12,876 nt of DNA from positions 1 to 12,876 of the forward strand of contig CAUJFU010000163.1 of NCBI GenBank assembly GCA_963169055.1. Direction: 5' to 3'. The stretch comes from Myxococcota bacterium. Its GTDB lineage: Bacteria; Myxococcota_C; UBA6777. Numbering within the stretch: position 1 is the stretch's first letter; every line of letters starts with the position of its first letter. A program made the position numbers and the translations under genes. The notes beneath the pieces were generated by a model. That model did no database searches, had not been told where the DNA came from, and saw only the letters and a list, made by a program, of their open reading frames with translations. Below, one piece after another: positions 1 through 5,538 of this stretch.

Positions 1-386
1 TCGGCCAATGCCTCGATGATCCTTGCTTTAAGGCCGACTGCCCTCAAGGACAGACCTGCTTTAACGGAAACTGCTATGGTTCCAATATCCCCAAACCCGA
101 CGGTTCTTCAAACCCCGGTGATGGCGGAACCAATCCGAATCCCGATGATCCGAACAACCCGAACCCCGATGACCCGAACAATCCCAAAAATCCTGACGAC
201 CCCAATAATCCGAATAATTCGGATGATCCGAACAACCCGAACAACGCAGACGATCCGAACAACAACAACCGCCGAGGTGGAACGGGTTGTGTGTGTTCCA
301 GCCACGACAATACGACGCTTCCGCTTTCGCTGCTGTTGCTCTTCTTGTTGTGGCCCGTCTTGGTGCGTCGTCGCCGACAAGCCTAG
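1..386 (+). CDS. MYXO-CTERM cysteine-rich surface protein, C-terminal end (5' partial)
   Basis: The reading frame is open from the window edge (first whole codon at 3) to TAG at 384-386, so only the last 127 residues are visible. They begin with a Cys-rich module of the form C-x4-C-x4/5-C-x4-C (LDDPCFKADCPQGQTCFNGNC), the same small repeat found nine times in the next gene. A low-complexity Asp/Asn/Pro linker follows (132-275). The tail is TGCVCSSHDN, a Leu-rich hydrophobic stretch and RRRRQA, which is the MYXO-CTERM pattern of Cys, helix and Arg cluster. Known of the family: such tails mark myxobacterial proteins for processing at the Cys and display on the cell surface. Inference: this is a secreted, disulfide-rich surface protein and a paralogue of the 645-3281 product. 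Its N-terminal domains, and hence its specific role, cannot be seen. A strong terminator follows about 60 bases after the stop. Confidence 0.85.
   Translation, partial: GQCLDDPCFKADCPQGQTCFNGNCYGSNIPKPDGSSNPGDGGTNPNPDDPNNPNPDDPNNPKNPDDPNNPNNSDDPNNPNNADDPNNNNRRGGTGCVCSSHDNTTLPLSLLLLFLLWPVLVRRRRQA
132..275 (+). repeat. Coding tandem repeat: DDPNN linker
   Basis: This is an imperfect coding repeat of 24-27 nt inside the partial surface-protein gene. The core DDPNN occurs five times, spaced 8, 9, 9 and 9 residues apart, separated by Pro/Asn-rich spacers. It would form an extended, acidic, unstructured stalk between the Cys-rich modules and the MYXO-CTERM tail, holding the folded part away from the envelope. 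Such repeats often vary in copy number between strains by slippage or recombination. Confidence 0.8.
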
Positions 387-449
387 TCCTCCCCTGTGAT
401 CGTCGCCTTAATGCCGATGGTCCGCGTGCTTTGGAGGTTCGTGTGATTC

Positions 450-489
450 AGCCCCACCACCGAGATTTTTTGTGGTGGGGCTTTTTTTT
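450..489 (+). terminator. Rho-independent terminator after the first surface-protein gene
   Basis: A perfect 11-bp stem is formed by 450-460 (AGCCCCACCAC) and 472-482 (GTGGTGGGGCT). The loop is 11 nt (461-471), and an unbroken run of eight T spans 482-489. It sits about 64 bases downstream of the stop at 386, so it should end that transcript and isolate it from the next gene. Confidence 0.92.
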
Positions 490-591
490 GCTCTCCGCGC
501 TTTTGTTCGCGCTCCCCACAACCGCAAGACAGTGTATATCCGCCGCTTTTTTGTGCGTGGAGCGAAATTTTTATATCGGGTGAAAAGTGCT

Positions 592-620
592 TTGTCGTAT
601 AGTCATAAGGTGTCTATCAA
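592..620 (+). promoter_or_regulatory. Candidate sigma70-type promoter for the VWA/MopE surface protein
   Basis: TTGTCG (592-597) and TATCAA (615-620) are 17 bp apart, each matching four of six consensus positions. A start site near 627 would leave a short leader before the ATG at 645, but would fall downstream of the in-frame ATG at 624. An alternative -10 is TATAGT (598-603), which has no good -35. The stretch 490-591 shows nothing else I can name. Confidence 0.3.
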
Positions 621-634
621 AAAATGTTGATCAT

Positions 635-639
635 GGAGG
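635..639 (+). promoter_or_regulatory. Ribosome binding site setting the start at 645
   Basis: GGAGG at 635-639 lies 5 nt before the ATG at 645. Two earlier in-frame ATGs exist (624 and 633), but neither has a comparable Shine-Dalgarno. The start at 645 also gives a compact signal peptide beginning MEHKRRIRIL. A 9-nt direct repeat (gatcatgga at 629-637 and 641-649) duplicates the start-codon surroundings. Confidence 0.75.
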
Positions 640-644
640 CGATC

Positions 645-3281
645 ATGGAACACAAAAGACGCATTCGTATCTTGGGGGCGGTGGGGTTGTCCTTGTTTCT
701 CTGGTGTATGCTGTCCACCCAAGCGCACGCAGCTTGCGAAACCCCCGATCTTTTGATCGTGGTGGATCGCTCGTGCAGTATGGGGGGAGCCAACTGGACG
801 GCAGCGGTGAACGCTGTGAATACCATTACCACGCAATACAGCGGCAAGCTGCGTTTTGGACTGGAAACCTTCGATAGTACCGCAACCGTCCGTTATGGTA
901 TCCCGCAGTGCGTTGCCGACGGCGCGAACTGTGGCGCACAATTGCGGGCTTCGCTGGCGGCTCTCTCGCCAAGCGGTGGCACCAACTTGATCGCCGCGAT
1001 TACAACGGCGGATCAACACCTTGCTTCCGTGGCCGCAAGCGATCCCGTCACAACACGCAAGCGTGCTGTGATGTTTCTTACGGACGGAACAGCCTCTTGT
1101 GCACAAACACAGGTCGCCTCACTCAACGCCAAAGGAATCTTGACCTACGTGATCGGCTTTGGAGCAGGTGTCGATGCGGCTTGCCTCAACAACATGGCCA
1201 CCAGCGGCGGAACCGCACAGGCTGGGACGCGCAAGTATTACCAAGCCGACAACTCTAGCGAACTGAACGCTGCGATGGCTGCCATCGCAAACGCCGCAAG
1301 CGCCGAGGTTTGCAATAATCTCGATGACGATTGCGACGGAAGGATCGACAACGGCCTCAGTCGTTCTTGTACGGGGCCTTGCGGTACAGGGACGCAGGTC
1401 TGTTCTGCCGGTCAATGGGGCACTTGCTCTGCAGCCCAACAACCCCAACCTGAGACCTGCAACAACAAAGACGACGATTGCAACGGTCAGATCGACAATG
1501 GCCTCAGCCGAAATTGCAATACCGTCTGCGGGGCAGGTGTTGAGACTTGTAGCGCCGGACAATGGGTGAACTGCACCGCTCCTCAACCCAAGCCCGAAAC
1601 CTGCGACAACAAAGACAACGATTGCAATGGCAAGATCGACGACGGTCTGAGTCGTTCTTGTGCGGGGCCTTGCGGCCCGGGGACTCAAGTCTGTAGTTCC
1701 GGTCAATGGGGGAATTGCAACGCCCAACAACCCCAACCTGAAACCTGCAACAACAAAGACGACGACTGCAACGGTCAGATCGATGACGGCCTCAGCCGAA
1801 ATTGCAATTCGGCCTGCGGAACAGGCGTCGAGACCTGTAGCGGCGGACAATGGGTGAATTGCAACGCTCCCCAACCCAAGCCCGAAACCTGCGACAACAA
1901 AGACGAAGATTGCGATGGCAAGATCGACAACGGCCTGAAGCGTCCTTGTCGAAGTGCTTGTGGTTCTGGCGAAGAAATCTGTAATGCCGGACAATGGGTG
2001 AATTGCAACGCCCAACAACCCCAACCTGAAACTTGCGACAACAAAGACAACGATTGCAACGGCCAAATCGACGAAGGTCTCAAACGCAAGTGTTCGACGG
2101 CTTGCGGTGAGGGCGAAGAAACCTGTAGCGCCGGACAATGGGTGAATTGCAACGCTGCAAAGCCGACCACCGAAGTATGCGATGGCAAAGACAACGACTG
2201 CGACGGGATGATCGACAACGGTGTCACACGCGCTTGTCAAAGCAAGTGCGGCTCGGGCATCGAGACCTGTAGCAACGGTCAATGGGGCGCTTGCAACGCT
2301 CAACAGCCTCAAACCGAAGTCTGCAACAACAAAGACGACGATTGCGACGGTGTGGTGGACAACTATACACCCACCGCCCAGTGCGATGTTTGTATCCAAG
2401 GGATCTGCTACAAGAAATGCACAACGGAATGCCCGGGAGGGTATTACTGCCAAGACGGTGTGTGCCGTGAAAATCCTTGTTCTCGTGTCAAGTGCGGCAA
2501 CGACCAGTATTGCAAAGATGGCCAATGCTTCGACGCTTGCACGAACGTCACCTGCAAGGCCAACCAAGTCTGCGTCAAAGGCAAGTGCGAAGACAAAGGA
2601 ACGAAAGACTGCTATCAGCTTGGTTGTCCCGCAGGTCAAAGCTGCCAAAACGGTCAATGCGTCGCCGATCCCTGCAAAGATGTGAAATGTCAAGGCACCC
2701 AGTACTGCAAAGAAGGCCAATGCGTCGATACGTGCGCCAATATCACTTGTCCCAAAGGCGACTCCTGCAAAGACGGAAAGTGCGTGACGCCAAGCGGCTG
2801 TGAAGCCGTCACTTGCGCGGATGGCGAGCTTTGCAAAGATGGAAAGTGCATCCCCCCCACCCAACATCCCTGTGCTGGCGTCAAGTGCGATAGCGGTCGC
2901 TATTGCGAAGACGGAAAATGCGTGGGTGATCCCTGCATCAATATCGTTTGTCCAGAAGGCAACGTCTGCACAGAAGGCCAATGCTACGGCGGAACCACGC
3001 CTCCTCCCGAAAATCCAAACTGGGATGAGATTCAACCCGAAGGCGGAAACTCCGAACCCGTCGTCACGGAAACCAATGTAGAAAACAACGGCAACCAAAA
3101 CGACGGCGAAAACGGACAAAAAGAAATCGACGGAAACACCGAAGCCAACAATACGCTTCCCGATCGTTATGGTGTCGGCAATTGCGGTTGTCAGGGGACT
3201 TCGCCCTTGGGAACAGCACCGGTGTGGTTGCTCACGTTGTTTGCGCTGTTGTGGGTCACACGCCGTCGCAAGATCGCCTAA
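645..3281 (+). CDS. Secreted VWA-domain protein with MopE-type metal-binding repeats and MYXO-CTERM anchor
   Basis: This is an 878-aa surface protein. In order it has: a signal peptide (about 1-29, basic start, hydrophobic core, AHA cleavage site; no lipobox); a VWA domain (about 35-218) with a complete MIDAS, namely DRSCS (D41, S43, S45), T113 and D147 in LTDG; eight metal-binding motifs (221-573) of the form CNNKDDDCDGxIDNGL, as in MopE-like proteins; nine Cys-rich mini-repeats (592-780); a linker rich in Asn, Glu and Gly (781-844); and a MYXO-CTERM tail (845-878: CGC, hydrophobic helix, RRRKIA). Most repeats also carry a CGxGxETCxxGQWxxC segment resembling thrombospondin type 1. Known of the families: VWA/MIDAS domains bind protein ligands through a divalent metal, and the DxDxDG-like loops bind Ca2+ or other metals. 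Inference: a disulfide-rich, metal-dependent adhesin or matrix protein on the outer surface. Ligand and metal are unknown. A paralogue lies directly upstream. I see no terminator after the stop at 3279-3281. Confidence 0.9.
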   Translation: MEHKRRIRILGAVGLSLFLWCMLSTQAHAACETPDLLIVVDRSCSMGGANWTAAVNAVNTITTQYSGKLRFGLETFDSTATVRYGIPQCVADGANCGAQLRASLAALSPSGGTNLIAAITTADQHLASVAASDPVTTRKRAVMFLTDGTASCAQTQVASLNAKGILTYVIGFGAGVDAACLNNMATSGGTAQAGTRKYYQADNSSELNAAMAAIANAASAEVCNNLDDDCDGRIDNGLSRSCTGPCGTGTQVCSAGQWGTCSAAQQPQPETCNNKDDDCNGQIDNGLSRNCNTVCGAGVETCSAGQWVNCTAPQPKPETCDNKDNDCNGKIDDGLSRSCAGPCGPGTQVCSSGQWGNCNAQQPQPETCNNKDDDCNGQIDDGLSRNCNSACGTGVETCSGGQWVNCNAPQPKPETCDNKDEDCDGKIDNGLKRPCRSACGSGEEICNAGQWVNCNAQQPQPETCDNKDNDCNGQIDEGLKRKCSTACGEGEETCSAGQWVNCNAAKPTTEVCDGKDNDCDGMIDNGVTRACQSKCGSGIETCSNGQWGACNAQQPQTEVCNNKDDDCDGVVDNYTPTAQCDVCIQGICYKKCTTECPGGYYCQDGVCRENPCSRVKCGNDQYCKDGQCFDACTNVTCKANQVCVKGKCEDKGTKDCYQLGCPAGQSCQNGQCVADPCKDVKCQGTQYCKEGQCVDTCANITCPKGDSCKDGKCVTPSGCEAVTCADGELCKDGKCIPPTQHPCAGVKCDSGRYCEDGKCVGDPCINIVCPEGNVCTEGQCYGGTTPPPENPNWDEIQPEGGNSEPVVTETNVENNGNQNDGENGQKEIDGNTEANNTLPDRYGVGNCGCQGTSPLGTAPVWLLTLFALLWVTRRRKIA
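1305..2363 (+). repeat. MopE-like/TSP-like repeat array (8 metal-binding motifs, ~144-nt period)
   Basis: Units begin at 1305, 1452, 1596, 1740, 1884, 2028, 2172 and 2316. The first is 147 nt, the next six are 144 nt, and the eighth has only the metal motif. Each full unit is E-(T/V)-C-x2-K-D-x-D-C-(N/D)-G-x-I-D-x-G-L, then a short CGxGxETCxxGQWxxC segment, then a Gln/Pro spacer. Units 1 and 3 share SRSCxGPCGxGTQVC, while units 2 and 4 share SRNCNxxCGxGVETC, so the first four units look like a duplicated two-unit block. Units 5-8 are more varied. Confidence 0.93.
2418..2984 (+). repeat. Nine Cys-rich mini-repeats (C-x4-C-x5-C-x4-C)
   Basis: This run within the surface protein (residues about 592-780) consists of small four-Cys modules such as CSRVKCGNDQYCKDGQC and CINIVCPEGNVCTEGQC. 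The modules have C-x4-C-x5-C-x4-C spacing, except the first, which has one residue less. They are spaced 21-25 residues apart and separated by short linkers, several containing DPC. They resemble EGF-like or disulfide-knot modules common in extracellular myxobacterial proteins. The last copy closely matches the single module visible at the start of the window in the upstream paralogue. Confidence 0.85.
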
Positions 3282-3307
3282 CAAAGGCGACGTAAGGGCG
3301 TGGACAA

Positions 3308-3383
3308 AGAGATGTCGGGGGACGTGGGACTAGAGAGATGTCGGGGGACGTGGGCCTAGAGAGATGTTGGGGCGTGGGCCAAG
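3308..3383 (+). repeat. 26-bp tandem repeat at the convergent gene ends
   Basis: There are three head-to-tail copies with 26-bp period (3308-3333, 3334-3359, 3360-3383). Copies 1 and 2 differ at one position; copy 3 is 2 bp shorter and more diverged. The core is agagatgtcgggggacgtg. The array fills the gap between the end of the VWA protein (3281) and the minus-strand ADP-ribosylglycohydrolase. The stop codon of the latter (3356-3358 read in reverse) and its last residues HAPTSL are encoded across the copy 2/copy 3 junction. I see no hairpin with a T-run that would make it a classical terminator. Confidence 0.85.
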
Positions 3384-4408
3384 AGCGCGGCGACACAGCG
3401 CGGAAGATGGCGGGGGTGAAGGAAATCAGGTCGCGGATAACGCGGATTGACGGGACTTTGTAATACAGCTTGTTTCATGGCCGCAGGTAAGGCTTCCGCT
3501 CCGTAGGCTGCTCCCAAAAGCCCGCCTGTGATACAAGCGTTGGTGTCAGTATCTCCGCCGCCCAAAAGCACCGTGTATAGGGCTTCTTCGTAGGGGGTGC
3601 GTTGTTGCAAGTGGTAGAAGGCGTGTGTCCAAGCGATCCGCACAAACCCATCCATCGGCTGAAACGCGGGGAGCTTGCCTTCGGCGGCTTCATACATCCA
3701 ACGCATGACTTCTTGATGGGCTTCGCGGTACAAGGTCGGGATCTCGGGGCTGGGCTCTTGTTGGCTTAGCCAAGAGGCGGCAGATGCAAAAGCGCCTTCT
3801 GTATCGTCGGGTGTTCGGACAAGATGCGCCAAAGCGATACAGTACACCGCTGTTGCGAACTGGCATGTAGGGTGAGGGTGCGTCAGTGCGGTGTCTTGGA
3901 CGGCACAGTTCGCCAAGGTATTTTCTTCGAGCGCGTACCCCCACACTCCGATCGGCATACAACGCATCAAGCCACCGTTGGCTTTGGAACCCATGCTTTG
4001 TGAGGCCGCTGATTCGCTGATCGCCGCAGCGATTCCTTGTTCTTGCGCGACGCTCGCAAAGTGTGGATGACGCAAAGCCCCCAACGCTGCGCTGGTTGTG
4101 TGGCCGATATCAAAGGGCTTCGAGTCGTACCAGCGCACATACATCTGCGCGATCGTGTCCAACGAAAAATGCGGTGATTGCTCCAAGGCTTGTGCGAGGC
4201 AAAGCATCAACTCGCTATCGTCGGTGATCTGCCCTGTACTCACGCCCCACACGCCTCCACCCGGCATCGTCAGCGCGTGTTGGACTTCGGCGTGGCTTGG
4301 CTTGTGGCCTAAAAACTCTAAGACGGCCCCTGCTGCGTCACCGATGCAAGCGCCAAGCAATGCCCCAAGGGCGCGGTCTTGTGTTTCTTGGTTGACTGTG
4401 AAAGACAT
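3356..4408 (-). CDS. ADP-ribosylglycohydrolase family protein (DraG/ARH fold)
   Basis: This 350-aa protein should hydrolyse an ADP-ribose linkage on a protein, nucleic acid or metabolite in the cytoplasm with two Mg2+ ions. The family motifs are clear: LGALLGACIGDAAGAVLEF near the N-terminus (G23-D24), ITDDSELML (T62, D63, D64), the glycine motif ANGGLMRCMPIG (144-154), and LLGGGDTDTNACITGGLLGA (281-300) with D286 and D288. These are the two Asp-rich metal-binding clusters expected. The length suits the family. I chose the ATG at 4408 because AAGGAG (reverse strand, 4415-4420) lies 6 nt upstream; a longer open frame reaches 4519 but adds unsupported sequence. It is divergent from ung. The substrate cannot be read from sequence: DraG-type protein de-ADP-ribosylation and ARH3/MacroD-like clearance are both possible. 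No ADP-ribosyltransferase partner is in the window. The last residues and stop come from a 26-bp tandem repeat. Confidence 0.9.
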   Translation of the reverse strand: MSFTVNQETQDRALGALLGACIGDAAGAVLEFLGHKPSHAEVQHALTMPGGGVWGVSTGQITDDSELMLCLAQALEQSPHFSLDTIAQMYVRWYDSKPFDIGHTTSAALGALRHPHFASVAQEQGIAAAISESAASQSMGSKANGGLMRCMPIGVWGYALEENTLANCAVQDTALTHPHPTCQFATAVYCIALAHLVRTPDDTEGAFASAASWLSQQEPSPEIPTLYREAHQEVMRWMYEAAEGKLPAFQPMDGFVRIAWTHAFYHLQQRTPYEEALYTVLLGGGDTDTNACITGGLLGAAYGAEALPAAMKQAVLQSPVNPRYPRPDFLHPRHLPRCVAALLAHAPTSL

Positions 4409-4430
4409 GCAAGGCTCCTTTTTTTGCAGG

Positions 4431-4475
4431 TGTGGATCGTCCGTTGATCTGTGCTGTGGATCGTGCCGCGATCTG
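4431..4475. promoter_or_regulatory. Direct repeat in the ung / ADP-ribosylglycohydrolase divergent promoter region
   Basis: Two 21-bp copies, 4431-4451 and 4455-4475, share TGTGGATCGT at the start and GATCTG at the end, with 17 of 21 positions identical and a 24-bp period. They lie between two divergent genes whose start codons are 132 bp apart, where an operator would sit. A TTGACC at 4480-4485 could be a -35 for ung, but I find no good -10 at the right distance. A regulatory role is inferred from position and repetition only. Confidence 0.4.
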
Positions 4476-4530
4476 GCGTTTGACCATGCTACGCTATCTC
4501 GGCTTCTTTTGTGAACCAAATCCTGACGAT

Positions 4531-4534
4531 GGAG
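4531..4534 (+). promoter_or_regulatory. Ribosome binding site setting the ung start at 4541
   Basis: GGAG at 4531-4534 lies 6 nt before the ATG at 4541. Earlier in-frame candidates (GTG at 4511, ATG at 4529) have no comparable site, and the 4541 start gives an N-terminus that aligns with known Ung proteins. Confidence 0.7.
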
Positions 4535-4540
4535 ATCGAT

Positions 4541-5224
4541 ATGAGCCTACAAGACTTGATTCCTGCCGATTGGCGCGCACTTCTCGCCGATGAGTTCTCC
4601 AAAAAGTACTGGAAGCCTCTCGAAGCCTTTGTTGAAGAAGAATACAACACCCAAACGATCTATCCTCCACGCGAACAGATCTTTGCTGCCCTTGATGCCA
4701 CGCCCTACGACAGCATCAAAGTCTTTTTGCTTGGCCAAGATCCTTACCACCAGCCCAAGCAAGCACACGGCCTTTGTTTCTCCGTCTCTCCCGGTATTAC
4801 GCCTCCTCCCTCCTTGAAAAATATCTACAAAGAACTCCAAGACGATCTGGGTTGTCATGCCCCCAACAACGGCTACTTGATGCCTTGGGCCAAACAAGGC
4901 GTCCTGATGCTCAACGCCGTCTTGACCGTTCGCGATAGCGAGCCCAACTCGCACAAGTCCAAAGGATGGGAAAAGTTTTTGGATGCCGTCATCCACAAAG
5001 TCAATCAAAAGGCCGACCGCGTGGTCTTTTTGCTGTGGGGCGGATACGCCAAGAAAAAAGCCGCCCTTGTGACCTCTCCCCAACACACCGTGATCGAGGG
5101 TGTCCACCCGTCGCCTTTGTCCGCAAGCAGCGGCTTCTTCGGAAGCAAGCCCTTCTCGGCGATCAACCATGCTCTCCAAGAGGCAGGGAAAACCCCGATC
5201 GATTGGCAGATCCCCAACCTCTAA
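4541..5224 (+). CDS. ung: Uracil-DNA glycosylase (family 1)
   Basis: This 227-aa enzyme removes uracil from DNA after cytosine deamination or dUTP misincorporation, the first step of base-excision repair. All family-1 motifs are present. The water-activating loop GQDPYHQPKQAHGL has catalytic D67; FSVSPGITPPPSL (80-92) is the Pro-rich loop; LLNAVLTV-type sequence (MLNAVLTV, 123-130) contains the uracil-binding Asn; VFLLWGGYAKKK (162-173) precedes the DNA-contacting region; and HPSPLSASSGFFG (189-201) is the Leu-intercalation loop with H189. The length matches E. coli Ung (about 229 aa) closely and the C-terminus PIDWQIPNL corresponds to its PIDW end. It appears monocistronic: divergent from the ADP-ribosylglycohydrolase, with more than 300 bp to the next gene. 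No motif is missing, so it should be active. Confidence 0.97.
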   Translation: MSLQDLIPADWRALLADEFSKKYWKPLEAFVEEEYNTQTIYPPREQIFAALDATPYDSIKVFLLGQDPYHQPKQAHGLCFSVSPGITPPPSLKNIYKELQDDLGCHAPNNGYLMPWAKQGVLMLNAVLTVRDSEPNSHKSKGWEKFLDAVIHKVNQKADRVVFLLWGGYAKKKAALVTSPQHTVIEGVHPSPLSASSGFFGSKPFSAINHALQEAGKTPIDWQIPNL

Positions 5225-5360
5225 AACTCCTGCGTTGACCGAGCACTTGCGCGGATCGGTACATCGCGGCTTTTTGGGCTGCGCGTGTTGTATGCTCAAG
5301 CCCCGAACACACGACGCTCCTCTGTTCCGCCCCCTACCCATCGCGACAGGAGCCACGCAG

Positions 5361-5391
5361 TTGACAAAACTCCCCGTGTTCGCGGTATTTC
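5361..5391 (+). promoter_or_regulatory. Candidate promoter for the parC-parE operon
   Basis: TTGACA (5361-5366) is a perfect -35 hexamer. The best -10 options are GTATTT at 5385-5390 (18-bp spacing) or TATTTC at 5386-5391 (19-bp spacing), both weak. This would give a leader of about 140 nt containing the double hairpin. An alternative is TATGCT at 5291-5296, which lacks a clear -35. Confidence 0.25.
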
Positions 5392-5445
5392 AAGCGGCAG
5401 AGTTGTCTGAGTGAAAAACCTGTGATCATCCCGCCAATACGGGGT

Positions 5446-5490
5446 CAAGGGGACGACGTTCCCTTGCGGGGTGTGGGGCAGCGCCCCACA
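5446..5490. repeat. REP-like double hairpin upstream of the topoisomerase operon
   Basis: Two adjacent inverted repeats are present. The first has a 9-bp stem (5446-5454 with 5458-5466, one G-T pair) and a 3-nt loop. The second has a perfect 8-bp stem (TGTGGGGC at 5472-5479, GCCCCACA at 5483-5490) and a 3-nt AGC loop. They are 5 nt apart and no T-run follows. Paired GC-rich hairpins in an intergenic gap are typical of dispersed palindromic (REP/BIME-like) elements; they could also fold in the leader RNA. I cannot see other copies within the window. Confidence 0.6.
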
Positions 5491-5526
5491 AGACAGAACC
5501 CACCGCGTCCATCTTAACTGTGATTC

Positions 5527-5534
5527 AAAGGAGG
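5527..5534 (+). promoter_or_regulatory. Strong ribosome binding site for a TTG start
   Basis: AAAGGAGG (5527-5534) is a near-perfect Shine-Dalgarno 4 nt before TTG at 5539-5541. It is the main reason for choosing the rare TTG start; the first in-frame ATG (5593) has no such site. Confidence 0.75.
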
Positions 5535-5538
5535 TCTC

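Larger units (their letters stand above)
5225..5538. other. Intergenic region between ung and the topoisomerase operon
   Basis: This is 314 bp without a convincing gene. It contains a TATGCT hexamer at 5291-5296 that resembles the -10 upstream of cdd, a TTGACA at 5361-5366, a GC-rich double hairpin at 5446-5490, and the ribosome binding site for the next gene at 5527-5534. Short open frames that cross it lack start signals and continue from shadow frames of ung. I see no tRNA cloverleaf or T-run terminator here. Confidence 0.6.

Noticed and set aside
144-260. Possible CRISPR-like array in the short regular repeats
   Set aside because: The repeats are in frame, encode DDPNN linker residues, have no unique spacers, and vary at synonymous positions as coding repeats do.
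287-583. Short plus-strand open frame spanning the end of the first gene and the terminator
   Set aside because: It runs through the surface-protein frame and the terminator hairpin, with no ribosome binding site or recognisable protein features.
1119-3284. 721-codon minus-strand open frame opposite the VWA/MopE gene
   Set aside because: It exactly mirrors the repeat structure of the plus-strand gene, is Ala/Val/Ile-rich with repetitive VVDLAIAIVVFVV-type segments, and has no domain. The repeated codons on the plus strand simply lack stop codons in this antisense frame.
3308-3383. Possible CRISPR or attachment site
   Set aside because: Copies are directly abutting with no spacers, and no integrase, tRNA or cas gene is nearby.
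3356-4519. Longer ADP-ribosylglycohydrolase start near 4519
   Set aside because: The extra 37 residues are outside the family domain, cross the divergent promoter region, and the ATG at 4408 has a far better ribosome binding site.
5100-5414. Open frame overlapping the end of ung and the following gap
   Set aside because: Begins inside ung in another frame, lacks a start signal, and its composition does not look coding beyond 5224.
5446-5490. Intrinsic terminator for ung
   Set aside because: Stable stems but no T-run follows, and it is more than 220 bp past the ung stop.
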